The position numbers and the translations under genes are program-made. DNA of 64,000 nucleotides, taken from the NCBI GenBank assembly GCA_963422465.1, contig OY730175.1:1488001-1552000 (forward strand), given 5' to 3'. Shown in pieces: positions 21,325 to 32,908 of this stretch. This DNA comes from Lichina pygmaea. Lineage: Eukaryota; Ascomycota; Lichinomycetes; Lichinales; Lichinaceae. Positions within the stretch are counted from its first letter, which is position 1; each line of letters begins with the position of its first letter. A model generated the notes under the pieces. The model saw nothing but the letters and a program-made list of their open reading frames with translations. It was not told where the DNA came from and did not search any database.

Positions 21325-24300
21325 CTATCCTCTCTCTCCAAGGGTTCTGTCCCCAGATCCTTTTTGTTCCTGCTCCTCTTTTGTCATGAACCAAGGCCAG
21401 ACAACTTGAACTTGTCGTCGCAGTTTTCTTTCTTGTTGTATTGGCAAAATAGGCAAGAAATCAAAAATTGTATGCGGTGCTTGTTGTCACGACCACACCC
21501 AGTGTGTCGTGAGCTCCGCATCATCTTTTTGTTGTCGGTGTGTTGAGAAGGGTTGTCGCTGTGACCTTCATCTCTCAGAATCAGAATGGAAGAAGATGGA
21601 ACTTGAGTGTGAGCAGCTTGAGGCTCAGCTGCGGGAGACTGATGACCAATTGTCAAAGTTGCTTCCCTGGCAGATCTGCCTCCACTGGCAGCTGGGTCAT
21701 CTCTCACAGAAGGAGGCTGATGCCATCTGTCATGAGCTGTCCGCCATCAAGGATCAGGAATCCCTTGATGCTCAGGAACAGAAGGCTCTCTGTGTTATCT
21801 GTGAACAGGAGGCCAGTCAGGCTGCTGCTCCACTGTCCTTTGAGAACATCTTCTCTTCAGAGGCTTTGGCTTCTCTCAAGCTGTTGTCTCTGTCAGACCT
21901 GGTTGCTGCGGGTTTGCTTGGTGGTAATCCACCAGCTTCTGGTTCATCGCAGGGCTGAAGTTCTTGGTTGGTTCCTATGAATTCTCCTCTTCGTCAAATC
22001 CTAACCACTTCACCAGGTACTCAGTTTTCTGTCTGTTTCTTCGACTATCCAGGATTCTTTCAACATTGTACTCTTCTTTGTCATCCTTGAAGTTCCATTC
22101 TGTCTTGATCTCTGCGTCACTGGGTGCTGGTTCAAGCAGTGAGACGTGGAATACTCAGTGTATCCTTGCTTTTTGTGGTAGTCTCAGTTGATAGTTGACC
22201 TTCCCAGTACACTTCTTGATTTCGAATAGTCTGATTCGTACATGATCCAGCTTTTTGCTCAGTCACTTTGAGCACAGGTTTTTTGTTGATAGGTAGACCT
22301 TATCCTCTTTTTCCAGGGTTGGTCCCTTCAACCTTTTGTTGTGTAATCAGCGGGCGGTGGTGTTCTGGGCACAGTCAATTGTTGTTTTCATCATCTCGTG
22401 CATAGCAGCGAGTTTGCTAACATCAACAACATTGCCTTCTGCTGTTGCCTGCCATCAGGGGTTTCTTCTGTAGTTCGCAAAGAATGGTGTTGTCCCTGTC
22501 ACACTATGTTGCTGGTTGTTGTACACAAACTGGGCTATTGGTAGCAGTTCCACCCAGTTATCCTGCTGGTGGTTGACGTAGTGTCATAGATACTGCTCTA
22601 TTGTCTGGTTTGTCCGCTCAGTTTGTCTGTCAGTTTGTGGGTGGTAGGCTGTTGACATCCTTGTATCAATACCAAGTTGCCTTGTCCACATGTTCCAGAA
22701 TTTCAAGGTGAAGAGTTTGTCTTGATCTGAGATGATTGTCTTTGGTAGCTCTCGGTGGCTTACCAGCTCTTTGAGTAGGATGCTCGCAAGTTTGTTCGCG
22801 GTTCCTGACTCTTTCCACAGGACCAGGTGGGTGTATTTGGTGAGCTTGTCAACAACCACCAAAATGCTATCGTATACCACCTTTGTTGCTGGGTCTGTTG
22901 ACTTTGGCAACTTGACCACAAAATCCATTGTGATAGTTTCCCATGGTGCCTCAGGTAGGTCCATTTGCTGTGCCTGCCCATAGGGCTTATGTCTTGATGG
23001 CTTGTTCTTCGCACACTGTTCGCAGTTGCGAATGAACTCTGTCACCTTGCGCTTCATTCTGTCAAAGTGGTAATTCCTTTAGATTTTCTCCAAGGTTTTA
23101 TCTTGCCCAGGGTGTCTGTGCAAAGGCCTGTCATGGTGCCTCCGGATCACCTTCTCTTGTGCTCTTTCTGGCACAATTTCCTTTTTGTTTGCTGTCTTGT
23201 GGCCAAGGGTAAGGAGTGGACTCTTTGTTTCTGTTGTTGCCAGTTGGGGTTGGGCATAGACCAGGGTTTGTCCTTTTGTCGCTAGGATTGGGTGTTCCTC
23301 TGTTGTTTTCTCATCCATCAGGTCTGGTCGCCTGCTGAGTGCGTCCACTCAAGCATTTTCAGTGCCCTTCCAGTAGAGGATTTGGAAGTTGTATGATGCT
23401 AACAACTCTGCCCATTGAACTTGCTGTCAGTTTAGCTTCTTTGTTGTTGTGAAGTAAGCTAGGTTCTTGTGGTCTGAGTACATGTCTACTGTGTATTTTG
23501 CCCCCTCCAAGTAAGGCCTCCATTCTTGGAATACATCGACAATTGCTAGCAACTCTTTGTTGTGAACATCATACCTCAGTTCTGGGCTGGAGAACTTTCT
23601 TGATTGATACGCGACAGGGTGTAAGCAGTTGTCAGTGTCTGGTTGACACAAGCAGGATCCCAATGCTTGGTCTGAGGCATCAGTTTCCAGAATGATCCTC
23701 TTCTCAGGATCAAATGATGCCAAAATAGGTGTGGAGATGAATTTATCCTTCAACTCCTGGAAGGCCGCTTGTTGGCTCTCTCCCCACCTGAAAGATTTGT
23801 TCTTTCTGGTTAACTCTGTCAAGGCTGCTGCTGTTCTTGAGTAGTCCTTGATGAATTGTCAGTAGAAGTTTGCAAATCCTAGGAAGGATTGTACTTCTTT
23901 GAGGTTTTTGGGTGTTGGCCAGTCTTGTACTGCTGCTGTCTTTGTGTCATCTATTCGAATTCCTTCTGTTGTCAGGATCAACCCCAAATATTCCACTTCT
24001 TTCATGTGGAAAACACTTTTATCAAGGTGTAACCTCATGCCTGCTTTCTGGAGCGCATGTAGGATTGTTTTGACATGCTGTTTATACTCCTCCAAGGTTC
24101 CATTGGTGTATACCAAGACATCGTCGATATAAGCGGTGACAAATATATCCAGGTATTGTCAGAGGACAGTGTTAATAAGTGATTGGAATGTCACCGGTGC
24201 ATTTGTAAGGCTGAATGGCATCACAGTATACTTGTAGTGCCCGTACCTTGTACGAAAGGCTGTCTTCCATTCCTCAGTCTTTCATCCTAACCAGGTTGAA

Positions 24301-26716
24301 AGTGCCTCAAATGTCAAACTTGGTAAACTATTTGGCTCCTTGGATCTGGTCTTGGATTTCTGATATCAATGGCAGCGGGTAGCAGTTTTTCACTGTAATC
24401 ACATTTAGCCACCGATAATCAACACACAGTTGAAGTTTACTGTTTTTCTTTGGCATGAACAATATCAGGTATCCAGCTAGTGATGTTGAAAGTCTTATGA
24501 ACCCTTTCGCTAGGTTCTTGTCCAGGTAGTCTCTCAGGGCCTCAAGCTCTTTTGCTGACAGAGTGTAGATAGGGCTGTGTGTGGGTTTTTTTCTGTCTTC
24601 CAGTGGAATCTTGTGGTCCCACTCCTGATGTTCCGGTAGTGTCACGATCGCTGTTTCTTCAAACATCTCCTGGTATTCTTTATACTCACTTGGCAACTGC
24701 GGTGCCTGAGTCTCACCCACAGTGTCTTGCGTGGTGCAAAGTTGTTGTGTTCAGGGTTTCATCCAGGCCACACAGGCCTGCCCATGCCAGTGGTATTTCT
24801 TCCAGCGTGTCAGTGAGATTTCTTTGATCATCACCCCTGGTTCTGATGTGACCAGTGTCTTATCTGGAAAGACTAGTTGCCTTCTTGTCCAGTCAATCCT
24901 TGGGTTTTGTTTTTCCAACCATGGAAGTCCCAATATAACTTTGTGTGGTATTCAGACCAAGTCAAATTCCTCTGTTCCGATTGTCATGCCATGGACACTC
25001 AGTCTCAGGCTCTTGGTCTCCTTTGTCACTTGTCCCTTGTCTTTGGAGAGTGGTGTTCTGTCCACCACTGTCAACTGGTAGGGGTCTCTCTTGCCTTGGA
25101 CTGGAACCTTGTTTCTTCTGGCAAAGCTTTCTGACATGAAGTTGCCAGTCGCACCAGAGTTGATCATGGCCTTAGCCAACTGCCCATTGACTCTGATCTT
25201 GATGTGAAAGTGCAGGCTGCAGGCTGTTGCGTCAAGGCTTGGCTTGACTCCTTCCTCCCAGGGTGTTGTCTTGCCTGCTCTTCCGACCCCAGTTTTGAAA
25301 AGTGCTGCTAGTTTTTTGAGCCACCTAGGCCCTGGGCCTGACGCTCTACCGTGTGTCATCTGCATCGTGTGGTGAAGCATCGTTCCCACAGATCTTGGTT
25401 GCAATCATCAGCAATGTCTCTGACCTGGGTGATGCTGAGAGTATTGTCGACCCATCGTGACACTTGCATCTCCCCTATTTCTGATAGAGTTGCATCCTGT
25501 TGTTGAAGGACAGGTTTGTCAGGGACTGGTGGTGGCTGGGCTTCTTTGTTGTTGACCTGTTCCTCTATATAGCTGGTTGTGTCAAACTCGGAGATCAGGT
25601 CATCCTCCCAGTGGATTCTGTTGACCTTCCTTCAGATCTTGTCAAGGTGGTCCAAGGTTTCTTGGAGCATGTTCTCAAGTTTTTCAGCGTGTTGTCAGAG
25701 GTTGTCCTCCTCTCTGAGGAGTACTGCCTCAGGGTGATTGTGGGGCAGTGTGTCTTGGGGGGCCCTCTGGGGCTCCTCCATCTCCCTGCCTTTCCAGGCA
25801 CTCGTGGTGTTCAACTGCTTCCCTTTACCCTTCTTGTTCTTCTTCTTGCTTCTGCAGTTCACTGCAAGGTGGCCCACTTTCTGACAGTTGTAACACTTCC
25901 GTGTCTCCTTCTTTTGTGGTTCCACCACATTGATTTCCATGGGTACCAAGCTGTAGTTATCTTTGGCGGGTGTTGGCTTTTTCTTCACCCATAGTTTCAT
26001 CTGCTTGCCTTGCTTCTCAAGCTCTCTCTCAAACTGTCAGTTGTCGATGCGAGCTGCAGTCTTGATTATTTTGTAGAGCTCAGTTGGTCAGTCTCCTCGT
26101 GCAATGTCATCCTTGACTTGTTCCTTAAGGCCTTGGTAGAATAGTGCTGTTAGTGCACTGTCCCCCCACTGGGTCCTCACTGCTAGTTGTTGGAACTTCA
26201 CCACAAATTCCAATGCTGATCCAGTTTGCCGCAGTGCTTGGAGCTTTTGTTCCACATCCCTTTCCTTGTCAAGGATCCCAAACATCTTCCTCATGGCTGT
26301 CTTAAAGATTTTCAAGCTTCCCATAACCTGTCAGGTATTGTCTTCTTGCTCCTTGGGGTCTGCCTGATTGTCTAGGTAATCCCTTAAGTAGATGTTGAAC
26401 CAAGTGAAGGCTGGTCCTTCCAGGTAGGAGGCTGCAAACAGCACCTTCTCCTGGTCTGTCAGGAACTGGGCTGTGTTGAACCTATAGTAGAGCTCCAGTT
26501 GTGAGAAGAACAACTCCAGTCCTCCCCTGGATCCATCGTACCTCTTCGGGGCACCTACCTTTAAGGGCTTCAGGGGTAGGTTAACAATAGGTGCTGCCTG
26601 GACAGCCTGGGCCTGAGCCACCTGAGCAGCTTGGGCTTGGGCTGCCTGAGAAGGGGTAGGGCTTCGTGGATCCACTATCGTATCAAGTCAGTGTCCTATG
26701 TGTTAGAGGCTGAAAC

Positions 26717-27315
26717 TGTTAAAGGCTGGGCCAGGTTCACACAGAAGGCAGTACAGTCTGTTGCTTCGCAGGGTGGATTCTAGACAGGGACTTGGTAGAG
26801 AAATAGACAGGTGGGGTAACTCTCCTGTGCTATTGTCTCAGTACGATGTGTGCATTAGTGTTCAGCCTGGAGAGCTAATCCCTCTGGGCTCTTTGGGGGG
26901 TCTTTATACAGATGCCCCAAGGGGGGGGGTCTCCTCGAGGGGTATCATCCTTTTGCGTGGACAAGCTCCTCGCTTAGCTCCTGCTCGTCCACCGGACAAG
27001 CTCCTCGCTTAGCTCCTGCTCGTCCACCGGACGAGCTCCTCGCTTAGCTCCTGCTTGTCCACCGGACGAGCTCCTCGCTTAGCTCCTGCTCGTCCACCGG
27101 ACGAGCTCCTCGCTTAGCTCCTGCTCGTCCACCGGACGAGCTCCTCGCTTAGCTCCTGCTTGTCCACCGGACGAGCTCCTCGCTTAGCTTCTGCTTGTCC
27201 ACCGGACAAGCTCCTCGCTTAGCTCTTGCTCATCCACCGGATCAGTCGGATGTTGTTCCGTATGACTAACACTCCTCCCTCGCTTACCTGGGCTGTTCCG
27301 GCCTAGGCCTTAACA
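26717..27315 (-). repeat. LTR-I, 5' LTR with 35-bp tandem repeats
   Basis: Same LTR with about eight copies of the 35-bp unit (26960-27240). Its greater length equals three extra units. Confidence 0.9.
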
Positions 27316-27805
27316 CTGGGATACTGGCACTGTGTTTTCTCCAGCTTGTTGGTCTGGTGTTGCCAGAGAGGTATCTTGTTGGCTTGGCTCTGGGGGAATA
27401 GATAAAGAAGAAGAGCTGGATTGGATGTTGGGAGATCTGGGAGCCAGTATAGAGGTTGGTACTCTAGAGTTGTATTGGGGATGACTGGGTTTTTTCTTTT
27501 TTGAGGCCATAGCTCTGGGTTTCCAGTAGTGATACCTTTAGAGAGTTCAGAGAGTTGAGGGAAAGAGAAGAGTACTCTGACTTTCCAGCAGTAGTGATCT
27601 AGCCCTGAGTCCAGACCTCAGAGCTAGACTTTCCTGGGCAGCTTCTTCCTTCTAAGCTCTGGGTTAGGTCTGGGAGTATTCACCTAGACTAGAGACCAGA
27701 CCCCCTATCTAGACTTTCCTTGAATTCTTAGATTCTGCCAGCCAAGAGTAGAGCTCAAGTCATTCCACTTTTCCACTCTCTGTTTTCCTCTTGAACTGGG
27801 AGTAC

Positions 27806-28193
27806 TGTTAAAGGCCGGGCTGGGTTCACACAGAAACCGGTACAGTCTGTTGCTTCGCAGGGCAGATTCTAGACAGGGACTTGATAGAGAAATAGACAGA
27901 TAGGTAACTCTCTCTGTACTATTGTCTCAGTATGATGTGAGTATGTGTGTTCAGCCTGGAGAGCTAATCCCTCCAGACTCTTGGGGTGGTCTTTATACAG
28001 ATGCCCTAGGGGGGGGTCTTCTCCAAGGGGTATCATCCTTTTGTGTAGACAAGCTCCTCACTTAGCTTCTGCTTGTCCACCGGACAAGCTCCTCACTTAG
28101 CTCCTGCTTGTCCACCAGATCAGTCAGATGTTGTTCTGTATGACTAACACTCCTCCCTTGCTTACCTAGGCTGTTCCAGTCTAGACCTTAACA
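27806..28193 (-). repeat. LTR-II, 3' LTR
   Basis: Starts TGTTAAAGG and ends CTTAACA; holds about two 35-bp units (28046-28120). Confidence 0.88.
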
Positions 28194-28800
28194 CTATCCC
28201 CTCTCTCCAAGAGTTCTGTCCCCAGATCCTTTTCTCCCTGCTCCTCTTTTGTCATGAACCAAGATCAGACAACTTGTACTTGTCGTCGCAGTTCTCTCTC
28301 TTGTCACATTGGCAAAATAGGCAAGGAATCAAAAATCACATGCAGTGCTTGTCATCATGACCACGCTAAGTGTGTTGTGAGTTCCACATCATCTTTTTGC
28401 TGTCAGTGCATCAAGAAGGGTTGTCACTGCGACCTTCATCTCTCAGAATCAGAATAGAAGAAGATGGAACTTGAGTGCAAGCAGCTCAAGGCTCAGCTGC
28501 GGGAGACTGATGACCAATTGTCAAAGTTGCTTCCCTGGCAGATCTGCCTCCACCAGCAGCTGAGTCATCTCTCACAGAAGAAGGCTGATGCCATCTGTTG
28601 TGAGCTGTCAGCCATCAAGGATCAAGAGTCCCTTGATGCTCAGGAACAAGAGGCTCTCCGTGTTATCTGTGAACAGGAGGCCAGTCAGACTGCTGCTCCG
28701 CTGTCCTTTGAGGATGTCTTCTCTTCAGAGACTTTGGCTTCTCTTGAGCTGTTGTCCCTGTCAGACCTGGTCACTGCGGGTTTGCTCAGTGGTAATCCAC

Positions 28801-29776
28801 TGTTGCGGTCTGTACCGTGCTGTCCTAACCGAGTATAGGATTAAGGGCAAGATGTGGAAGGCGGGTTGGTTCTCGCAGAAGAGGAGTGTCAAGGAGTGTG
28901 AAGGGGTTTGGTGGAATGTGGTGGTGGTGACACCTGATCAATAGCTTCGTACAAAAGGATTGTATTGAAGTAGATCTAGTTGTCTGGATCACAACATGAG
29001 TTGAAGATAATCATTCCATAAGGGAACTATCGCCAGACTATATAGTGCTGGTGGGGCGGCATGGTGTAGCGGGAAGCTGGTGAGAGTTTCCCACTACGTG
29101 GCACCCATGACCCGGAACTAGTGGTGTCAGGCCTGGAGAACCTGACTAAACTAGTTGTCAGTTCAAATCTGACCCACCCCACATTCTGCCACAAAAACCC
29201 CCGAGATTCATAGAACTTGTCTAAGATGTACTCCTCGCAAGATGTATGAAAACTCCCAAGAAATAGCTCACCCAATATCTGTCAAGATCCACAAAACCCT
29301 CATTACTGTGGTTTTCCTATTTCCCCTACAGAGTTTGGGGTTTTCCCACAGTACGTACACTACAAACCACAGGGTGTACAGTAAATACGTGAGGTCCCTG
29401 AGTCAAGTCTACCAGAGACAAAAATCCTTCAAGAAGTTCTGCATGGCTTAACAGCCGAATCAGTGTAAGAATCAAATCAAATCAAATCAAAATCAAAATA
29501 TAGTGCTGGTCCGTCAAGACAATCAAGATTGTCTTGACAGTCTTGATGTCGAGACGGGTGAGATTGTCTCAACAGTCCCACCATGTTATACACCCTGCGT
29601 CAAGACTGGTGAGATTGTCTTGATGCTTCATGCATGCTGCGTCAAGCCGCCTGTGTGTGTCTTGACAGTCACGTGACCCCTTGTTGGTTGGTCACTTGAC
29701 TTCCATAGTGTCCTCTTGCCTGGCCCGTGGCCTGATTGCCTATAAATAAGTGGCTCCCATCCCAGGGGTTGTAACA
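28801..29776 (-). repeat. solo LTR of the element-III family, carrying SINE 1
   Basis: Ends TGTTGCGGTC and GGTTGTAACA match the reversed LTRs of element III. The 5-bp duplication TCCAC is on both sides (28796-28800, 29777-29781), and LTR-I has the uninterrupted empty site. No internal region remains, as after LTR-LTR recombination. Without SINE 1 and its duplication it is about 518 bp. Confidence 0.9.
29053..29497 (+). mobile_element. SINE 1, tRNA-headed, LINE-like tail
   Basis: A 445-bp non-coding element with the 13-bp duplication ATATAGTGCTGGT (29040-29052, 29498-29510). The head resembles a tRNA, with pol III A-box-like TGGTGTAGCGG and B-box-like GTTCAAATC, and an acceptor-like pairing GGGGCGG with CCACCCC. 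The tail is (AATCA)n-like. It is about 97% identical by eye to SINE 2. Its last 40 bp resemble the LINE 3' end. Confidence 0.92.
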
Positions 29777-32700
29777 TCCACCAGCTTCTGGTTTATCACA
29801 GGGCTGAAGTTCTCGGTTGGTTCCCACAAATTCTCCTCTTTGTCAAATCCTAACCACTTCACCAGGTACTCAGTTTTCTGTCTGTTTCTTCGACTATCCA
29901 GAATCCTTTCAACATCATACTCTTCTTCGTCATCCTTGAAGTTCCATTCTGTCTTGATCTCTGTGTTGCTGGGTGCTGGTTCAAGCAGTGAGACGTGGAA
30001 TACTCAGTGTATCCTTGCTTTTTGTGGTAGTCTCAGTCAATAGTTGACTTTCCCAGTGCACTTCTTGATTTTGAATAGTCTGATTTGTACATGGTCCAGC
30101 TTTTTGCTCAGTCACTTTGAGTGCAGGTTTTTTGTTGATAGGTAGACCTTATCCCCTTTTTCCAGGGTTGGTCCCTTCAACCTTTTGTCGTGTAATCAGC
30201 GGGCGGTGGTGTTCTGGGCATGGTTGATTATTGTTTTCATCATCTTGTGCATAGCAGCAAGTTTGTTAACATTGACAATATTGTCTCCTGCTGTTGCCTG
30301 CTATTGGGGGTTTCTTCCATAGTTCGCAAAGAACAGTGTTGTCCCTGTCACACTGTGTTGCTGGTTGTTGTACACAAACTGGGCTATTGGTAGCAGTTCC
30401 ACCCAGTTATCCTGCTGGTGGTTGATGTAGTGTTGTAGATACTACTCCATCGTCTGGTTTGTCCACTCAGTTTGTCTGTTGGTTTGTGGGTAGTAGGCTG
30501 TTGACATCCTTGTATCAATGCCAAGTTGCCTTGTCCACATGTTCCAGAATTTCAAGGTGAAGAGTTTGTCTTGATCCAAGATGATTGTTTTTGGTAGCCC
30601 TCAGTGGCTTACCAGCTCCTTGAGCAGGACACTCGCAAGTTTGTTCGCGGTTCCTGATTCTTTCCACAGGACCAGGTGGGTGTATTTGGTGAGCTTGTCA
30701 ACAACCACCAAAATACTATTGTATACCACTTTTGTTGCTGAGTCTGTTGACTTTGGCAACTTGACCACAAAATCCATCATGATAGTTTCCCATAGTGTCT
30801 TGGGTAGGTCTATTTACTGTGCCTGCCCATAGAGCTTATGTCTTGATAGTTTGTACTTTGCGCACTGTTCGCAGTTGCAGATAAACTCTGTCACCTTGCG
30901 CTTCATTCTGTTGAAGTGGTAGTTCCTTTAGATTTTCTCCAAGGTTTTATCTTGCCTGGGGTGTCTGTGCAAAGGCCTGTCATAGTGCCTCCGGATCACC
31001 TCCTCTTGTGCTCTTTCTGGCACAATTTCCTTTTTGTTTGCCACCTTGTGGCCAAGAGTAAGGAGTGGACTCTTTGTTTCAGTTGTTGCCAGTTGGGGTT
31101 GGGCATAGACCAGGGTTTGTCCTTTTGTCACTAGGATTGGGTGTTCCTCTGTTGTTTTGTTGTCTATTAAATCTGGTTATCTGCTGAGTGTGTCCACTCA
31201 AGCATTTTCAGTGTCTTTCCAGTAGAGGATTTGAAAGTTGTATGATGCCAACAACTCTGCCCATCAAACTTGTTGTCAGTTTAGCTTCTTTGTTGTTGTG
31301 AAGTAAGCTAAGTTCTTGTGGTCTGAGTACACGTCTACCGTGTATTTTGCCCCCTCCAAGTAAGGCCTCCATTCTTGGAATATGTTGATGATTGCTAACA
31401 ACTCTTTGTCATGAACATCGTACCTCAGTTCTGGGCCAGAGAACTTTCTTGATCAGTACACAACAGGGTGTAAGCGGTTGTCAGTGTCTGGTTGACACAA
31501 GCAGGATCCCAATACTTGGTCTGAGGTATCAGTTTCCAGAATGATCCTCTTCTCAGAATCAAATAATACCAAAATAGGTGTGGAGATGAATTTATTCTTC
31601 AACTCCTGGAAGGCTGCTTGTTGGCTCTCCCCCCACCTGAAAGATTTGTTCTTTCTGGTTAACTCTGTCAAGGCTACTGCTGTTCTTGAGTAGTCCTTGA
31701 TGAATCATCAGTAGAAGTTTGCAAATCCTAGGAAGGATTGTACTTCTTTGAGGTTTTTGGGTGTTGGCCAGTCTTGTACTGCTGCTGTCTTTGTGTTGTC
31801 TATTCAGATTCCTTCTGTTGTCAGGATTGACCCCAAATATTCCACTTCTTTTGTGTGGAAAACACTTTTATCAAGGTGTAACCTTATGCCTGCTTTCTGG
31901 AGCACATGTAGGATCTTCTTGACATGCTGTTTATACTCCTCCAAGGTTCTATTGGTGTATACCAAGACATCATCAATGTAAGCAGTGACAGATATGTCCA
32001 GGTATTGTCAGAGGACAGTGTTAATAAGTGATTGGAATGTCACCAGTGTATTTGTAAGACTGAATAGCATCACAGTATACTTGTAGTGCCTGTACCTTGT
32101 ACAAAAGGCTGTCTTCCATTCCTCACCATCTTTCATCCTAACCAGGTTGAAAGCACCTTGAATATCAAACCTGGTAAACTATTTAGCTTCTTGGATCCAG
32201 TCTTGGATTTCTGATATCAATGGCAGTGGGTAGCAGTTTTTCACTGTGATCACATTTAGCCGCCGATAATCAACACACAGTCAAAGTTTGCTATCTTTCT
32301 TTGGCACAAACAATATTGAGTATCCAGCTGGTGATGTTGAAAGTCTTATGAACCCTTTCACTAGGTTCTTGTCCAGGTAGTCTCTCAGAGCCTCAAGCTC
32401 TTTCACTGACAGAGTGTAGATGGGGCTATGTGTGGGTTTTTTTCTGTCTTCCAGCAGAATCTTGTGGTCCCACTCCTGATGTTCTGGTAGTGTTGTGATT
32501 GCTGTTTCTTTGAACATCTCCTGGTATTCTTTATACTTATTTGGCAACTGCAGTGCCTGAGTCTCACCCACGGCGTCTTGCGTGGTGCAAAGTTGTTGTG
32601 TTTGGGGTTTCATCCAGGCCACACAGGCCTCCCCACACTAGTGGTATTTCTTCCACTGTGTCAGTGAGATTTCTTTAATCATCACTCCTGGTTCTGACTT

Positions 32701-32796
32701 GACCAGTGTCTTATCTGGAAAGACTAGTTACCTTCTTTTCCAGTCAATCCTTGGGTTTTGTTTTTCCAACCACAGAAGTCCCAATATAACTTTGTG

Positions 32797-32908
32797 GGCC
32801 TGCAACGACTCGAACCTCCACGTGGTGCAGGCTGGGAACCTCGGGGCAGTCGATGGCGGGCGGCTTCCCAGGCTGCTCGTAGTCGCTGCACCAAGAGCTA
32901 ATCGAGTC
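32797..32908 (+). ncRNA. HDV-like self-cleaving ribozyme at the 5' end of LINE D
   Basis: Numbering from G1 at 32797. P1 is GGCCUGC (1-7) with GCAGGCU (31-37), 7 bp including the family's G1-U37 wobble. P2 is GACUCGA (11-17) with UCGAGUC (32902-32908), 7 bp. P3 is ACC (18-20) with GGU (28-30), and its loop UCCACGU resembles HDV (UCCUCGC) and CPEB3 (UUCACGU). GG after P1 can pair with CC of that loop (P1.1). P4 starts with CUC/GAG and continues GG..GCAG with CUGC..CC. The joining strand before the P2 3' side is CUAA (32898-32901), fitting CNRA; C32898 would be catalytic. Predicted cleavage before G1 coincides exactly with the junction between target duplication and element. Known in R2 and some other LINEs; here read by eye from one copy. 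Confidence 0.86.

Larger units (their letters stand above)
20831..27315 (-). mobile_element. LTR-I: Ty3 chromovirus (fossil)
   Basis: Both LTRs are present: 20831-21324 (494 bp) and 26717-27315 (599 bp), starting TGTTAAAGG and ending CCTTAACA, with the 5-bp duplication CTGGG at 20826-20830 and 27316-27320. Parts on the minus strand: gag (about 26675-26088), CCHC knuckle (about 25900), protease region (about 25200), reverse transcriptase (24720-23860), RNase H (23822-23427), integrase (23057-22584) and chromodomain (about 22100-21970). An opposite-strand reading frame (about 21500-21958, +) lies between the chromodomain and the 3' LTR. It is broken, with roughly a dozen or more interruptions. 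The LTRs differ mainly by three 35-bp repeat units and scattered transitions. It inserted in ORF1 of LINE B, so it is younger than B. Confidence 0.93.
19197..27510 (-). pseudogene. LINE B ORF1: gag-like protein with zinc knuckle (split by insertions)
   Basis: The start MASKKKKPSHPQY is at 27510. The first 65 codons end at LTR-I (27315); the middle (20830-19782) contains SYAQAVQKATVQEI, the conserved RAVRKLPSGDI block and the ATPEQANLL segment, then Cys-rich zinc knuckles (CANCGGKHSAW). The last part (about 19394-19194) is basic and ends NPEV. LTR-I and LINE C lie inside it, and there is at least one internal stop near 20044. The likely role is RNA binding in the LINE particle. Confidence 0.85.

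Noticed and set aside
26960-27240. A CRISPR-like array of 35-bp repeats
   Set aside because: Units are directly tandem without spacers and sit inside LTRs of a eukaryotic retrotransposon.
32847-32854. Alternative P2 3' strand (AGTCG) close to P1 for the ribozyme
   Set aside because: Gives only 5 bp, leaves almost no P4 and no CNRA joining strand; the pairing with 32902-32908 gives 7 bp and CUAA in place.
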